Part shown: piece after piece, positions 52,639 to 60,852 of the stretch | Layout of the letters: each line of letters begins with the position of its first letter | Position numbering within the stretch: the stretch's first letter is position 1 | Origin: Edaphobacillus lindanitolerans | Lineage (GTDB): Bacteria; Bacillota; Bacilli; Bacillales_A; Planococcaceae | DNA length: 64,000 bases | Direction of reading: 5' to 3' | Assembly: GCF_900156305.1 (NCBI RefSeq) | Contig: NZ_FTPL01000001.1 | Location: forward strand, 1,178,001-1,242,000 | Translations under genes and position numbers: made by a program | Notes under the pieces: generated by a model | What the model was told of the DNA's origin: nothing | The model's database searches: none | Seen by the model: only the letters and a program-made list of their open reading frames with translations

Positions 52639-54768
52639 TCAGTCCAGAATGCGTTTCGTGGCATCCACGTCGGCGACCCGGGCGGTTGTATCACCCGGTG
52701 TGACGTAGCCCGTTCCGTTGCACACCGTGCAGGCATATTGCCAGCCTTCTTCGTCGGACTGCTTGCCCGTGCCATGGCATGCGGAGCAGACAACCTTTTC
52801 CCCGACGTCCGCATTGCCCGCGTTTTCGTTGTTTTTCTTCACCCAGTTGATCAGTCCCCCCTCGATCATGATTTCGATCTGACGAGGTGACAGAGCATGC
52901 TGGACCGGAATCCGGCGGTTGCTGTTTTTCACGGAGATCATGAATTCATTGCCGTTCCGGATTTTCTCTTTCAGGTTCTCGAGGACGAGGATGTCCCCCT
53001 GTTCCAGGGCGTCATAGTCCTCCGGATTCATGAACGTCACCGGAAGAATGCCGAAGTTGACGAGGTTCTGCCAGTGGATCCGCGCGAAGTCCTTTGCCAG
53101 CGCCACGCGGAGCCCGAGGTATCTCGGCGCGAGCGCCGCGTGCTCCCGGCTCGACCCCTGCCCGTAGTTGTACCCTGCCACGACGGCGTGCCCGCCTGCA
53201 CCGCGCTGCTCCATCGCCCGTTTATAATACGTCGGGTCGACGATTTCGAATGCGAACTTACTGATCTCCGGCAGATTGCTCCGGTAAGGCAGCACCCGTG
53301 CGCCGCCCGCCAGGATTTCATCCGTCGAGATGTTGTCTTTCATCTTCAGGAGCACCGGCACTTCAAGCCGGTCGTGAAGCGGATCCATATCCGGGATCGA
53401 GGCGATGTTCGGCCCTTTGTGCAATTCGACTTTCCGGGCCTCCTCGAGCGGGATCGGCTCATCCAGGAGCTTGACATCGACCGTCGGCTCCTCGGGGTCG
53501 TGGACGCGCGGGTACGGCATATTGAGCGTGCGCGGGTCCGTGATCTTTCCGGCGAGCGCCGAAGCCGCGGCTGTTTCCGGGCTGCAGAGGAACACTTTGT
53601 CTTCCAGCGTCCCGGACCGTCCCGGGAAGTTCCGCGGGGTTGTCCGGAGGCTGTTCTCATGGGTCGCCGGCGCCTGCCCCATGCCGATGCAGCCGTTGCA
53701 GCCGGCCTGATGGAGCCGGCCGCCCGCGGTCAGGAGGTTGGCGATGTGGCCTTCCTTCACAAGGTCGGTCAGGAGCTGCCGGGAAGTCGGGTTGATGTCG
53801 AACGAGACGTTGTCGGGCACCCGATTGCCTTCGACAATCTTGGAAGCGACCGCAAAGTCGCGGTATCCCGGGTTGGCCGAGGATCCGATATACGACTGGT
53901 AAATCGGCTCGTCCGCCACTTCACGGACCGTGACGACATTGCCCGGGCTCGACGGGAGGGCGATCAGCGGCTCAAGTTCCGAAAGGTTGATCTCCTCATG
54001 AAGGTCATATTCCGCTCCTTCATCCGCCAGCAGCTCCACCCAGTCCCCTTCCCGGCCCTGAGTTTTCAGGAAGTGGCGGATTTCCCCGTCCGACGGGAAA
54101 ACCGTCGTCGTGGCACCGAGCTCAGCGCCCATATTGGCAATGACGTGGCGGTCCATCGCACTCAAGTTCTCCAGTCCCGGACCATAGTACTCGATGATCT
54201 TGCCGACACCGCCTTTTACGTCGTGCCGGCGGAGCATTTCCAGGATGACGTCCTTTGCGCTCACCCATTCCGGAAGCTCTCCGGTCAGCTTCACGCCCCA
54301 TACTTGCGGCATCTTGATATAGATCGGCTCGCCCGCGATCGCCATGGCGACATCGATTCCGCCCGCCCCCATGGCCAGCATCCCCATGCACCCGTTCGCA
54401 CAAGTATGGCTGTCCGAGCCGAGAAGGGTCTTGCCCGGCACGGCGAGCCGCTGCATGTGGACCGGGTGGCTGACGCCGTTCCCCGGGCGGCTGTAATACA
54501 GGCCGAACCTCCGGGTCGCACTCTGAAGGAACAAGTGGTCATCCGCATTTTTGTTGTCGACCTGAATCACGTTGTGGTCCACATACTGGGCCGATGCCTC
54601 GGTCTGGGCACGTTCGATTCCCATCGCCTCAAGCTCCAGCATCACCATCGTCCCCGTCGCGTCCTGGGTGAGGGTCTGGTCAATTTTCAATCCGATTTCA
54701 CGCCCGGATACCATTTCTCCGGAAAGCAGGTGCGACTTGATCAGTTTCTGGGTAACGTTCATCCTCAT
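52639..54768 (-). CDS. aconitate hydratase with C-terminal DnaJ-like zinc motif
   Basis: A 709-residue aconitase (citrate to isocitrate). Motifs: LLGSDSHTCANGCMGMLAMGAGGIDVA (first cluster Cys), CNGCIGMGQAPATHENSLRTTPRNFPGRSG (the other two cluster Cys and substrate-binding Arg), and the C-terminal swivel domain GYNYGQGSSREHAALAPRYLG. The core (~645 residues) is the compact type, shorter than the usual ~900-residue Bacillus aconitase. The last ~60 residues add CSACHGTGKQ...CTVCNGTGYV, two CxxCxGxG motifs as in DnaJ zinc fingers. The first ATG at 54768 has GGAGAAGG upstream. Confidence 0.9.
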   Translation of the reverse strand: MRMNVTQKLIKSHLLSGEMVSGREIGLKIDQTLTQDATGTMVMLELEAMGIERAQTEASAQYVDHNVIQVDNKNADDHLFLQSATRRFGLYYSRPGNGVSHPVHMQRLAVPGKTLLGSDSHTCANGCMGMLAMGAGGIDVAMAIAGEPIYIKMPQVWGVKLTGELPEWVSAKDVILEMLRRHDVKGGVGKIIEYYGPGLENLSAMDRHVIANMGAELGATTTVFPSDGEIRHFLKTQGREGDWVELLADEGAEYDLHEEINLSELEPLIALPSSPGNVVTVREVADEPIYQSYIGSSANPGYRDFAVASKIVEGNRVPDNVSFDINPTSRQLLTDLVKEGHIANLLTAGGRLHQAGCNGCIGMGQAPATHENSLRTTPRNFPGRSGTLEDKVFLCSPETAAASALAGKITDPRTLNMPYPRVHDPEEPTVDVKLLDEPIPLEEARKVELHKGPNIASIPDMDPLHDRLEVPVLLKMKDNISTDEILAGGARVLPYRSNLPEISKFAFEIVDPTYYKRAMEQRGAGGHAVVAGYNYGQGSSREHAALAPRYLGLRVALAKDFARIHWQNLVNFGILPVTFMNPEDYDALEQGDILVLENLKEKIRNGNEFMISVKNSNRRIPVQHALSPRQIEIMIEGGLINWVKKNNENAGNADVGEKVVCSACHGTGKQSDEEGWQYACTVCNGTGYVTPGDTTARVADVDATKRILD

Positions 54769-54955
54769 ACGCCTTCTCCTCTCGTCATTCTTTTCAGAAT
54801 TTCCCCGCCGGCAAAAGAAAAACCCCGGAAAATCACCGGGGCCGGGAATACGGAATCAAACACGGGCGTCCGGGAAACCGGTTCCCGCTTACACGGCGCG
54901 TTCATTACTTGTAAAGTTACCCCAAAGCTCCCAATCGAAACCGGAAAATCCGGAT

Positions 54956-56017
54956 TCAGAAGGAAATGGTCATCATCAGTCCCAGATAAGCTGCTGCGAT
55001 GAAGCCGATTCCCGCGGCGACGCCTGTCCAGCCGGGCAATGAGCGCCGCTCCGCCAAAGGGATCAGGATCAGAAACAGGACGGCCATGAACAGTGCGGCA
55101 ATCCCGTCGGCCTGCAGTGTAAAGTGTGCCTGAAGCGGACTATCCACAGGACCGGTCATCCACTTCGTGAGCGGGGCCTGGCCCTCGGCAGCGAACGTTT
55201 TATCCAAATCATGGGGCGGTGCCATCTTGCTCATGAATGAAGTGAACAGAAGAACGAGCAGAAGCATGAGGCTCTCCAGTCTGAGCCAGCCTGCCGGCGG
55301 ATGGTCTTTGTTGGCGAGGAAGGCATTGATCCCTGCAGCCGCGAGCAAAGGGACAATCCCGAGGTGCTTGAGCAGGAGCATCTGGCCATACGGCAAAATC
55401 CAGGATGCGGCGTATTCATCGGCATTCATGACGAGCAGCATCAGGAAGATGCCCGTACCGATGATGATCGCCATGAACGAGCCGGCGAGCGGCGTGAACC
55501 ACTTGAGGAACCCTCGCCAGTCCGGGACGGTTCCTGGACGCCAGGCGATGAGCAGCACGATGCCTGCCCATGCGGAAAGCAGGGTCAGGTGCACCGCATG
55601 GGCGATGAACCCGGCAGTCTCGTGGATTGTCGCCGAATGGCTGCCGTATGCGACGGCCGAAAATGCAGCGATCATCAATGCGGCCTGAATCCACCGGCTT
55701 GCCCCAAAGCGGATGGCCATTAGGAGAAGAATGGCCGCTGCCGCTACGAACAGGAAGCTGTGTCCGGCACGGAACCCTTTGGCAATATCGACAAAAGCCC
55801 GCATCCGCTGGCCCTCCGGTGAAAGGAGGAAGGCCAGCTGGACGACGGGCGCAGCTGCTAAAATCGGGACGGCGATGCAGAGGAGCGACGACACGGCCGG
55901 CGGGAGGGCCGCCTCCCGGCCTTTGTGTCCGGGTGCGAACCGGAGCGCCACGCTTCCGGCAACAAGCGCCATCACGATATAAAGCAGAAAATCCGAAAGA
56001 GCGGTAAATGCGGTCAT
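54956..56017 (-). CDS. CopD-family copper membrane protein
   Basis: A 353-residue protein with eight or more membrane segments. FIAHAVHLTLLSAWAGIVLLIAW and related His/Trp motifs are typical of the CopD domain, which with CopC moves copper across the membrane; Bacillus YcnJ is a CopC-CopD fusion. Here the two parts are separate genes with a 4-bp overlap, giving coupled translation. It ends the ycnK-copC-copD set. Confidence 0.85.
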   Translation of the reverse strand: MTAFTALSDFLLYIVMALVAGSVALRFAPGHKGREAALPPAVSSLLCIAVPILAAAPVVQLAFLLSPEGQRMRAFVDIAKGFRAGHSFLFVAAAAILLLMAIRFGASRWIQAALMIAAFSAVAYGSHSATIHETAGFIAHAVHLTLLSAWAGIVLLIAWRPGTVPDWRGFLKWFTPLAGSFMAIIIGTGIFLMLLVMNADEYAASWILPYGQMLLLKHLGIVPLLAAAGINAFLANKDHPPAGWLRLESLMLLLVLLFTSFMSKMAPPHDLDKTFAAEGQAPLTKWMTGPVDSPLQAHFTLQADGIAALFMAVLFLILIPLAERRSLPGWTGVAAGIGFIAAAYLGLMMTISF

Positions 56018-56622
56018 TTCTTTCTGCGGAAGGCCATGACGATGATGGCAAGCAGGACGATCGCCGCGACGATCAGGCCGACCGTCAGCATGCTGTTGCT
56101 GCCCTTTTCAGCTTTTGTGTCGGTGTCCGCATTGTTCTCCTGCAGGGAATCCGTGTTGCCCTCCTGCTCCGCCTGTTCCACTGCCTTGTCTCCGTCTTCA
56201 TTGTTCATCGGATCCGCTTCACTGTGCGGCTCCACCTTCTGTGTCTCATCGGCTTCTTCATCCGGAGTCTTCCCGCCTTGATCGGATGTGGTGAATTTCA
56301 CCTCTCCGTCAATCGGATGGCCATCTTCGCTGATGACGCTGTAAGCGACCGTCCAGTCACCGTCGGGAAGGGGCTCCGCGAGCGTTCCCGTCATGACGTT
56401 CCTGTTCACCTTGATGTCCCGGATGTCGACCTCGCCGTCCGGTCCGTTCAAGGTCATCGTGCTTTTCCCTTCGATGCCCGCGCTGAATTCCAGCGACAAG
56501 GCTTTAACCGGCTCCGTCACCGTCGAGCCGTCCTCGGGGTCGGAACTTTCAAGGTTCGAATGCGCCATGGCAGCCGACGGGGCGATCAATGCCAGCACCA
56601 ATGCGAGTATCCACTTTTTCAT
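56014..56622 (-). CDS. CopC-family copper-binding protein
   Basis: A 202-residue exported protein. The signal peptide ends so that the mature part starts with His (AHSNLESSDPEDGSTV), the usual CopC copper ligand. The Ig-like domain includes GDWTVAYSVISEDGHPIDGEVKFTT with the second His-type ligand region (SEDGHPIDG). An acidic linker and a C-terminal membrane anchor follow. It overlaps CopD and lies just downstream of YcnK. It should capture copper for CopD. Confidence 0.9.
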   Translation of the reverse strand: MKKWILALVLALIAPSAAMAHSNLESSDPEDGSTVTEPVKALSLEFSAGIEGKSTMTLNGPDGEVDIRDIKVNRNVMTGTLAEPLPDGDWTVAYSVISEDGHPIDGEVKFTTSDQGGKTPDEEADETQKVEPHSEADPMNNEDGDKAVEQAEQEGNTDSLQENNADTDTKAEKGSNSMLTVGLIVAAIVLLAIIVMAFRRKK

Positions 56623-56676
56623 AAAATCCCTGCCTCCGATCCATTGATAAGATTAATTTGTGTTATTTGTCCCATA

Positions 56677-57243
56677 TTATCCATGGCAGCCGGTTCCGTC
56701 CATTTGAATCCGGATCGCCGGAATCGCCTCTTCGAACGAGTACACCGTTCCGCCGAAACCCGACCGGAACCGCTCCGCGTCGCTCCTTGAGCAAAACGAA
56801 AGCACTTGGGGCTCGCAGCAGCTCAGCCGGACATCGGCGCCGATGAGGAACGAGGCCATCCGCCCGCCCATCGTCGTGTCGGTGAGGTAGTCCCGGCAGA
56901 TCACCTGGGCAACCTCGCCCCGGATGTCGCCATAGCGGAGGAGAGCGCAGTGCGCGCAGCACGCATGCTCGACGCCATTGTCCGTCCGGATGAGCTGGAC
57001 GGCGAACCGGGTGTTCGTTCCCTTTCCGCAGTACACGCACTGTCCGGGATATTGAGCCGGCCGGCTGGCCCTGGCAAGTCCTTTGGATGTCCGGTCCAGC
57101 TTGCCCTGTTCGGCGAGCGGCTGGATGTCCCGATAGATGGTCATTTCCGATACGCCGAGCCGCCTGCTCAACTCGGACACCTTCAGGGTCCCTTCCTCAT
57201 CGAGCCATGTTAAAATCTGTTGCTGTCTTTCCACAGGAAGCAA
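56677..57243 (-). CDS. ycnK: YcnK-like copper-responsive repressor
   Basis: I use the TTG at 57243 because GGAG lies eight bases before it; an ATG at 57261 has no ribosome site. The ~188 residues match YcnK in layout: a DeoR-type helix-turn-helix (residues ~1-55; LTWLDEEGTLKVSELSRRLGVSEMTIYRDIQPL) and a NosL-like domain with CVYCGKGTNT, CCAHCALLRYG and MGGRMASFLIGADVRLSCCEPQVLSF. Several Cys and Met residues could bind Cu(I). It probably represses the copC-copD genes when copper is high. Confidence 0.85.
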   Translation of the reverse strand: MLPVERQQQILTWLDEEGTLKVSELSRRLGVSEMTIYRDIQPLAEQGKLDRTSKGLARASRPAQYPGQCVYCGKGTNTRFAVQLIRTDNGVEHACCAHCALLRYGDIRGEVAQVICRDYLTDTTMGGRMASFLIGADVRLSCCEPQVLSFCSRSDAERFRSGFGGTVYSFEEAIPAIRIQMDGTGCHG

Positions 57244-57332
57244 TGGGCTGTCTCCTTTCATCTAAGATGTCCTTCACTACCTCCCATCGTAGTTGATTGA
57301 ACTTGGAGGGACAACCGTGATAAGTGATAATT

Positions 57333-57357
57333 TGTTAAGAAATGTTGAACCTTAACA
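57333..57357. promoter_or_regulatory. inverted repeat upstream of ycnK
   Basis: TGTTAAG (57333-57339) and CTTAACA (57351-57357) form a perfect 7-bp inverted repeat ~90 bp upstream of the ycnK start. It may be a YcnK operator; the half-site is also the core of the family A repeats. Confidence 0.4.
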
Positions 57358-57390
57358 TAGAAAGTCCGTTTTCTACCACATCTTACCCTG

Positions 57391-57419
57391 TTGACCCGTG
57401 GGGTAACCTGTAATAATAT
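57391..57419 (+). promoter_or_regulatory. queT promoter
   Basis: TTGACC (57391-57396), 17-bp spacer, TAATAT (57414-57419). Predicted start near 57426, just ahead of the preQ1 element. Confidence 0.8.
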
Positions 57420-57439
57420 TGATTTTCGGGCTTTTTGCC

Positions 57440-57485
57440 CGCGCGGTTCGTAACCATCCCGCGAAATCAAAACTAGGGAGAGGTC
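57440..57485 (+). ncRNA. preQ1-I riboswitch
   Basis: Stem P1 pairs CGCGG (57442-57446) with CCGCG (57459-57463) around the loop TTCGTAACCATC. The A-rich tail AAATCAAAACTAGGGAG follows (57464-57480), ending in the ribosome site. This layout matches class I preQ1 riboswitches, which fold the tail into the loop when preQ1 binds and hide the ribosome site. The next gene is a queuosine-precursor transporter. Confidence 0.9.
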
Positions 57486-57490
57486 CATAT

Positions 57491-57982
57491 ATGAAAGTCA
57501 GGACGATGGCCATCAACGCCGTCATTGCCGCACTGTATCTCGCCGTCACCGCGCTCATCGCGCCGTTCGGCTTCACGAACGTTCAATTTCGCGTTTCCGA
57601 GATGTTCAACCATCTCGTCGTCTTCAATAAGAAGTACATCGTCGGCATCGTGCTCGGCGTGTTCATTTCGAATCTGCTGCTGTCGACCCTCGGCTGGTTT
57701 GACCTGACGTTTGGGGTTGCCCATTCGATCATTTCACTGACGGCCACGATCGTCGCGTGCAAGTTCATCAAAGGATCGATCCAGCGCATGATCGCCAACA
57801 CGCTCATCTTCACCTTTACGATGTTCATCATTGCAATTGAACTGAAACTCGCCATAGGCCTGCCGTTCTGGATCGGCTGGCCAAGCCTCGCCATCAGCGA
57901 ATTCATCGTCATGGCGATCGGCATCCCGGTGATGCACGCCCTGAACAAGCGGATTGATTTCAGACGGCTGATCGAGGAATGA
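57491..57982 (+). CDS. queT: QueT queuosine-precursor transporter
   Basis: A 163-residue membrane protein, ATG at 57491 behind the riboswitch-controlled GGGAGAGG site. It has about five membrane segments; conserved QueT motifs include FGFTNVQFRVSEMFNHLVVFNKKYIVGIVLGVFISN and GWFDLTFGVAHS. It is the substrate-binding component of an ECF transporter for preQ0/preQ1. Shutdown by preQ1 through the leader is the expected control. Confidence 0.93.
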   Translation: MKVRTMAINAVIAALYLAVTALIAPFGFTNVQFRVSEMFNHLVVFNKKYIVGIVLGVFISNLLLSTLGWFDLTFGVAHSIISLTATIVACKFIKGSIQRMIANTLIFTFTMFIIAIELKLAIGLPFWIGWPSLAISEFIVMAIGIPVMHALNKRIDFRRLIEE

Positions 57983-58045
57983 GCACCGGATTATTTTTAA
58001 CATAGGTTCCGGCTGCACATTTCTAACATGCGCCTTTTCGGCAAA

Positions 58046-58087
58046 TAAAAACGATGCTTCCCTGTTGAGGGCGGCATCGTTTTTTGT
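58046..58087. terminator. bidirectional terminator
   Basis: AAAACGATGC pairs with GCATCGTTTT with CCCT/AGGG inside, between queT and the solute-binding protein gene. Confidence 0.87.
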
Positions 58088-59080
58088 TTATTCCCCGTCG
58101 GCGACGAGCCCGTCGAAGGACGGATTTTCCTTCAGGAATTCCAGCTCGAAGGAAGACGTGCCGAATTCCTTGAGGACGGCTTCATTGACGTCTGTCGTAT
58201 AGGTGATGCGGTCCATCGCCTTTCCGACGATGCCGGCGTCCATTTCCTGGTTGGTCAAGTCTTTGATGGCCCCGATGGCGATCTTCTGCGCTTTATCGGG
58301 GTTGTCGTTGATGAAGTCGACGGATTGCTTGTGCGCGTCGGTCAGTTTGGCCGCAAGCTCGGGTTTTTCTTTGATGAGCTTGCTGTTGGCGACGAGCACG
58401 GTGTTCGGGAGTGTGTCCCCGTAGGCGATCTCATCCGAGCTGATGATCACTTTGGCACCGTTCTCGACGAGGATCGAGCCCCACGGTTCCGGAACGGCTG
58501 CGAGGTCGACCTTGCCGGATTCAAACATCGCCTGGTACGATGCCGGGTTGCCGGTCACATGGTTGAGCGTTCCGCCGATCCGGGAAGAAGCCAGCTTGTC
58601 GTTCCCGAGCTGCTGAAGATACGTTTCAAACTGGACGTCGTGCGTGCAGCCGATTCCCGGCGTGATGAACGTCTTGCCGGCCATTTCCTCAACGGAATCA
58701 ATGCCGCTCTTTTTGCTGGCGACGACGACCGTGCCGCCGGAAGAAGCGCCGGCAAGGATCTTCACGTCCGCCCCGTTCGAGAAGTTGTTGAGGACAGGGC
58801 CCGGACCGACGAGGCCCGCGTCGATCTCGCCGGCTTTCAGTGCCGCCATGAAGGTCCCGCCGTCCGGGAAGGTGATGTATTCGATGTCGACATCCTTGCC
58901 GAGCGACTTCTCATAATAGCCGTTTTCCCTGGCGACCATTGCCGGGGCATGGTCGATGTTCGGGAAGTAGCCGATGACCATCTTCTCTTTCGCCCCGCCA
59001 TCCGCATTTCCATTGCCTCCGCAAGCTCCGAGCACCCCTGTGATTCCGAGCAGCACGGCGGCCAACCACCATTTTCTCAT
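58088..59080 (-). CDS. ABC transporter solute-binding lipoprotein (sulfonate/taurine type)
   Basis: A 330-residue lipoprotein (MRKWWLAAVLLGITGVLGACGG, lipobox Cys ~20) of the NMT1/SsuA fold: IGYFPNIDHAPAMVARENGYYEKSLG, FMAALKAGEIDAGLVGPGPVLNNFSNGADVKILAGASSGGTVVVA and VPEPWGSILVENGAKVI. It is the last gene of a minus-strand operon of ATPase, permease and binding protein, next to cysteine and methionine genes, which suggests uptake of an organosulfur compound. Confidence 0.85.
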   Translation of the reverse strand: MRKWWLAAVLLGITGVLGACGGNGNADGGAKEKMVIGYFPNIDHAPAMVARENGYYEKSLGKDVDIEYITFPDGGTFMAALKAGEIDAGLVGPGPVLNNFSNGADVKILAGASSGGTVVVASKKSGIDSVEEMAGKTFITPGIGCTHDVQFETYLQQLGNDKLASSRIGGTLNHVTGNPASYQAMFESGKVDLAAVPEPWGSILVENGAKVIISSDEIAYGDTLPNTVLVANSKLIKEKPELAAKLTDAHKQSVDFINDNPDKAQKIAIGAIKDLTNQEMDAGIVGKAMDRITYTTDVNEAVLKEFGTSSFELEFLKENPSFDGLVADGE

Positions 59081-59127
59081 CGTTCATTCCTCCTATTCAT
59101 ATACCGGGCTTCAAATGCCGGGACCGA

Positions 59128-59889
59128 TCAGTGGGCCGCTTCAAGTCCCCACTTCACGCGGACCCTTTGTTCAAACCGCTGGAACAGCAGCAGGTCAACC
59201 GTCACGCCGATGATCCCGATGACGATCATGATGGCGAGCACCATGTCCATGCGTCCGAAATCCGAGGCGTACTTGAGTGTATAGCCGAGACCCGGGCCGG
59301 TGCTCAGCAATTCGCCGGCCATGAGCGCCCGCCAGCCGAACGCCCAGGCAAGCCGGATGCCGGTGACGAAATACGGGACCGAAGCGGGCAAGAGCACCCG
59401 GAAAAACAGATCCGGACCCGAAGAACCCATCGTCCGGGCGGCTTTGATGTAAATCGGTGAAACGTTCTGTATGCCCGTGCGCACATTGATCGTCATGACG
59501 ATGGCGGAGCCGAGGACGATGATGAAGATGACGGACTTCTCGTTCAGCCCGAACCACATGATGGCGAGCGGCAGCCAGACGATGCTCGGAATGCTCTGGA
59601 GCGCCAGGATGAGCGATCCGAGCGTATCATCCGCGGTTTTCGACTTGGCCAGCAGAATGCCGAGCGCAAGACCGATTAATAGCGCGATGACGAGCCCGAC
59701 GGCGAGCCGCATGAAGCTCGCCCCGAGGTCCCGGGCAATCGTGCCGTCGCCGATCATCTCGCCGAGCGCCCTGAACACATCCGTCGGTGCCGGCATGATG
59801 ACGGGCGAGATGCCGAACAGCCGGATGGCCAGTTCCCAGACCGCGAACAGGGCGACGTAAAAGACGAGGCGCTTAGTGAGAAGCCGCAT
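59128..59889 (-). CDS. ABC transporter permease (sulfonate/taurine type)
   Basis: The start at 59889 (MRLLTKRLVFYVALFAVWELAIRLF) has GAGGAG upstream and gives 253 residues with about six membrane segments. The EAA-type loop IYIKAARTMGSSGPDLFFRVLLPASVPYFVTGIRLAWAFGWRALMAGELL matches SsuC/TauC. It overlaps the ATPase gene by 17 bp. It forms the channel for the ATPase and lipoprotein. Confidence 0.9.
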   Translation of the reverse strand: MRLLTKRLVFYVALFAVWELAIRLFGISPVIMPAPTDVFRALGEMIGDGTIARDLGASFMRLAVGLVIALLIGLALGILLAKSKTADDTLGSLILALQSIPSIVWLPLAIMWFGLNEKSVIFIIVLGSAIVMTINVRTGIQNVSPIYIKAARTMGSSGPDLFFRVLLPASVPYFVTGIRLAWAFGWRALMAGELLSTGPGLGYTLKYASDFGRMDMVLAIMIVIGIIGVTVDLLLFQRFEQRVRVKWGLEAAH

Positions 59890-60658
59890 GGCGCATCTCC
59901 TCTTCTTCCACTTTGTCGTTTTCCGTCTTGAGCAGGCCCAGAATATGCGCTTCGTATTCCGCCATCTCGCCGGCATGAAGATTGCGCGGCCGTCCGAGCC
60001 GGATCGGGATGTCCTGGAGGATCCTGCCCGGGTGGGTGCCCATGACGATGACGCGGTCGGACAGGCGCACAGCCTCCTGGATGCTGTGCGTGACGAACAG
60101 GATCGTCTTTTTCGTCTCGATCCAGATTCCCTCGAGCACATCCTGAAGCCGCATCCTCGTCTGTTCGTCGAGCGCCCCGAACGGCTCATCCATGAGAAGC
60201 ACTGCCGGATCCATCGCGAGTGCACGGGCGATCGACACGCGCTGTTGCATGCCGCCGGACAGCTCATGCGGATGATGGCCGCCGTACTGGCTCAGCTGCA
60301 CGAGCCGGAGGTGGTGCCGGGCCGTTTCTCGCATGCGGTCACGGGACATGGAGCCCTTCAGCGGGAACATGACGTTTTCCTCGACGTTCAGCCACGGGAA
60401 CAGGGCGGCTTCCTGGAAGACCATCCCCCGCTCCTTGCCCGGTTTTCGGATGTCCCGGCCGCCCAGCTGCAGCCGGCCCGAATCCGGATTGCCGAGACCG
60501 GCGACGATGGAAAGCAGCGTCGACTTCCCGCATCCGGACGGGCCGAGAAGCGATACGAACTCCCCTTCTTCCACCCGTAGATTGATGTCCTGGAGGACGA
60601 GCTCCCGCCGCCCGTCCTTCCCGAAGCTTTTTTCTACATTTTCTATAGAAAGGAACAT
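59873..60658 (-). CDS. ABC transporter ATP-binding protein (sulfonate/taurine type)
   Basis: A 261-residue ATPase: Walker A GPSGCGKSTLL, Q-loop VFQEAALFPWLNVEENV, signature LSGGMQQR, Walker B VLLMDEPFGALDEQTR and H-loop FVTHSIQEAVRLSDRV. The ALFPWLNVEENV and ALDEQTR stretches are typical of SsuB/TauB. First gene of the operon, with a promoter upstream, divergent from cysK. Confidence 0.92.
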   Translation of the reverse strand: MFLSIENVEKSFGKDGRRELVLQDINLRVEEGEFVSLLGPSGCGKSTLLSIVAGLGNPDSGRLQLGGRDIRKPGKERGMVFQEAALFPWLNVEENVMFPLKGSMSRDRMRETARHHLRLVQLSQYGGHHPHELSGGMQQRVSIARALAMDPAVLLMDEPFGALDEQTRMRLQDVLEGIWIETKKTILFVTHSIQEAVRLSDRVIVMGTHPGRILQDIPIRLGRPRNLHAGEMAEYEAHILGLLKTENDKVEEEEMRHAASH

Positions 60659-60719
60659 GATTGCACTTCCTTTAATCGTTGTCTGACATACCCTATAAGA
60701 ATACTAAGTTTTAATGCTA

Positions 60720-60747
60720 ATCATACCCCGGATTCTGAAGAAGTCAA
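60720..60747 (-). promoter_or_regulatory. promoter of the sulfonate-type ABC operon
   Basis: Minus strand TTGACT (60742-60747), 16 bp, TATGAT (60720-60725), 60-90 bp upstream of the ATPase start. Confidence 0.55.
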
Positions 60748-60774
60748 GCCGGATTTTGCAATAGTCAACATTGT

Positions 60775-60803
60775 TTGCCTACAGGTCGTTGATTATTTAT
60801 ACT
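60775..60803 (+). promoter_or_regulatory. cysK promoter
   Basis: TTGCCT (60775-60780), 17 bp, TATACT (60798-60803). Predicted start near 60810, about 40 bp before the cysK ATG. The space between it and the divergent promoter is only 28 bp, so one regulator could cover both. Confidence 0.65.
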
Positions 60804-60852
60804 GGTTTAATAGGAATTGAACTTAATGTATGCGGGAAAGGCAGGGAGTGCC

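Noticed and set aside
52897-55002. 701-residue open frame opposite the aconitase gene
   Set aside because: It is antisense to a clear aconitase, with no domain or ribosome site. High G+C makes long antisense frames common here.
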